From Deinococcus aquaedulcis (GTDB lineage: Bacteria; Deinococcota; Deinococci; Deinococcales; Deinococcaceae): a stretch of DNA of 64,000 bases. Shown one piece after another: positions 63,228 to 64,000 of the stretch. The translations under genes and the position numbers were made by a program. The stretch spans positions 310,001 to 374,000 of the forward strand of contig NZ_JAHRBL010000002.1 of the NCBI RefSeq assembly GCF_019693445.1. The letters are read 5' to 3'. The notes beneath the pieces are model-generated. The model saw only the letters and a list, made by a program, of their open reading frames with translations, ran no database searches and had not been told where the DNA came from. Position 1 is the stretch's first letter. Every line of letters begins with the position of its first letter.

Positions 63228-64000
63228 ATGAACCCCACCCTGCTGGCCGTATTTGCCCACCCCGACGACGAAGCCTTCAGCGTGGGCGGCACGCTGACCC
63301 ACTACGCGCGCCAGGGGGTACGGGTGGTGCTGGCCTGCGCCACCCGGGGCGAAGCGGGCAAGATCACCGTGCCCGGCATGACGGTGGACGACCTGGGCGC
63401 CCAGCGCGAACAGGAACTGCGCCGGGCCTGCGAGGCGCTGGAGATTGAGCCGCCGGTCTTTCTGGATTACCACGATTCCGGCCGATACGAACGCACCCGC
63501 CACGACGACCCCCGCGCCCTGATGAATGTGGACCCCCTGAAGGTCGAGCCGAAGCTGCGCGACCTGATTGCCGACCTTCAGCCTCAGGTGATGGTGACCT
63601 TTGACCCGCACGGGGGCTACGGGCACATTGACCACCTGCAGATTCACCGGGCCGCCAGCGCCGCGTTCTTCAGCACCGGGCATCTGCCGGGCGGCGGGCC
63701 GCAGCGGCTGTACTACACCGCGCTGACCGTGCAGGCGGCGCAGAACCTGTCGCGCATGGGCGAGGGCCTGGACCCCCAGGTGTACGGCGTGTCGGAAGGC
63801 ACGGTGGCCGTGCAGATTGATGTGGCCGCCTACGCCGAGAACAAGCGGGCCGCCTTAAAGGCCCACGGCACCCAGACGGGCGAACAGAGTGTGATGGGCC
63901 AGATGAGCGCCGAGGAGCGGCAGGCCATGGAGGCGATGCTGCTGGGCCACGAACGCTTCAGCCTGGGCGGCACCCGCACGGCCATTCCCCAGTTCCCTCT
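63228..64000 (+). CDS. PIG-L/BshB-type N-acetylglucosaminyl deacetylase (runs off the window)
   Basis: The first 257 codons of a LmbE/PIG-L family protein. The zinc-binding start AHPDDEAFSVGGTL lies near residue 11, and the second metal site GGYGHIDHLQIH near 128. The architecture matches bacillithiol-pathway BshB or MshB; Deinococcus makes bacillithiol, so removal of acetate from GlcNAc-malate is the favoured role. TACACT (63214-63219) ends 8 nt before ATG. The C-terminus lies beyond position 64000. Confidence 0.85.
   Translation, partial: MNPTLLAVFAHPDDEAFSVGGTLTHYARQGVRVVLACATRGEAGKITVPGMTVDDLGAQREQELRRACEALEIEPPVFLDYHDSGRYERTRHDDPRALMNVDPLKVEPKLRDLIADLQPQVMVTFDPHGGYGHIDHLQIHRAASAAFFSTGHLPGGGPQRLYYTALTVQAAQNLSRMGEGLDPQVYGVSEGTVAVQIDVAAYAENKRAALKAHGTQTGEQSVMGQMSAEERQAMEAMLLGHERFSLGGTRTAIPQFP

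Overview
The window is 64 kb of GC-rich, densely packed bacterial chromosome that reads as Deinococcus or a close relative. Protein families point that way (short MraY, RecQ with repeated HRDC domains, a PRC-barrel/DUF2382 stress-type pair, a BshB-like deacetylase, DUF1622). So does promoter architecture: more than twenty genes have a TANNNT -10 box ending only 6 to 8 nt before the start codon and no Shine-Dalgarno, the leaderless arrangement described for Deinococcus. I see no rRNA, tRNA, CRISPR array, prophage or intact insertion sequence. Most of the window is housekeeping sequence. The accessory material is intergenic repeats, one decayed gene and a few unusual small operons.

Layout. 0-6.2 kb: HAD phosphatase and M19 dipeptidase, a divergent GDSL lipoprotein, then a coupled trio of NlpC/P60 endopeptidase, dipeptide epimerase and Gfo/Idh oxidoreductase, probably a murein-peptide salvage locus. 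6.2-8.3 kb: histidine phosphatase; Rrf2 regulator with a QorB-like reductase. 8.4-13.1 kb: uvrC, an astacin-type lipoprotein protease, a small ORF and a PAP2 phosphatase. 13.4-17.5 kb: aspartokinase (minus); arsC, aquaglyceroporin and chrA (plus). 17.8-21.5 kb: a BTAD-like regulator and secreted proteins including YceI. 21.6-24.8 kb: the glycolytic operon gap-pgk-tpiA with an operator-like palindrome and an intercistronic hairpin. 25-30 kb: cyclodeaminase, CBM2/GH18 chitinase lipoprotein, a broken membrane-protein gene and asnS. 30-33.6 kb: DUF2382 pair, PhzF-like protein, Cof-like phosphatase, DUF1622 protein. 33.9-41.4 kb, all minus: recQ, a membrane protein, GNAT, typA/bipA, AI-2E-type permease. 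41.8-48.3 kb: methylmalonyl-CoA mutase large subunit, beta-propeller protein, glgC, miaA, Hsp20. 48.7-51.3 kb, minus: a coupled operon of membrane protein, DUF104-like protein, rsmI and pfkA led by a 12-codon leaderless mini-ORF. 51.5-56.4 kb: rlmH, small membrane protein, GNAT, exported protein, nucleotidyltransferase, mraY, an RlmI-like methyltransferase. 56.4-62.8 kb, minus: TPR diguanylate cyclase, trpBA, and a four-gene chain of ParA-like ATPase, basic small protein, HEAGH membrane protein and GluQ-like synthetase. The window ends inside a BshB-like deacetylase.

How genes work together. Glycolysis and glycogen precursors are well represented (pfkA, gap, pgk, tpiA, glgC). Cell-wall synthesis (mraY) and apparent murein-peptide salvage are both present. 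Translation and RNA modification appear as asnS, miaA, rlmH, rsmI, GluQ and typA. DNA repair appears as uvrC and recQ. Metalloid and oxyanion resistance appears as arsC, an aquaporin and chrA. The least ordinary signals are a 47-nt palindromic repeat in three intergenic copies, the gap operator and gap-pgk hairpin, the two 12-codon mini-ORFs whose stops overlap the next start, and the ParA/HEAGH/GluQ operon.
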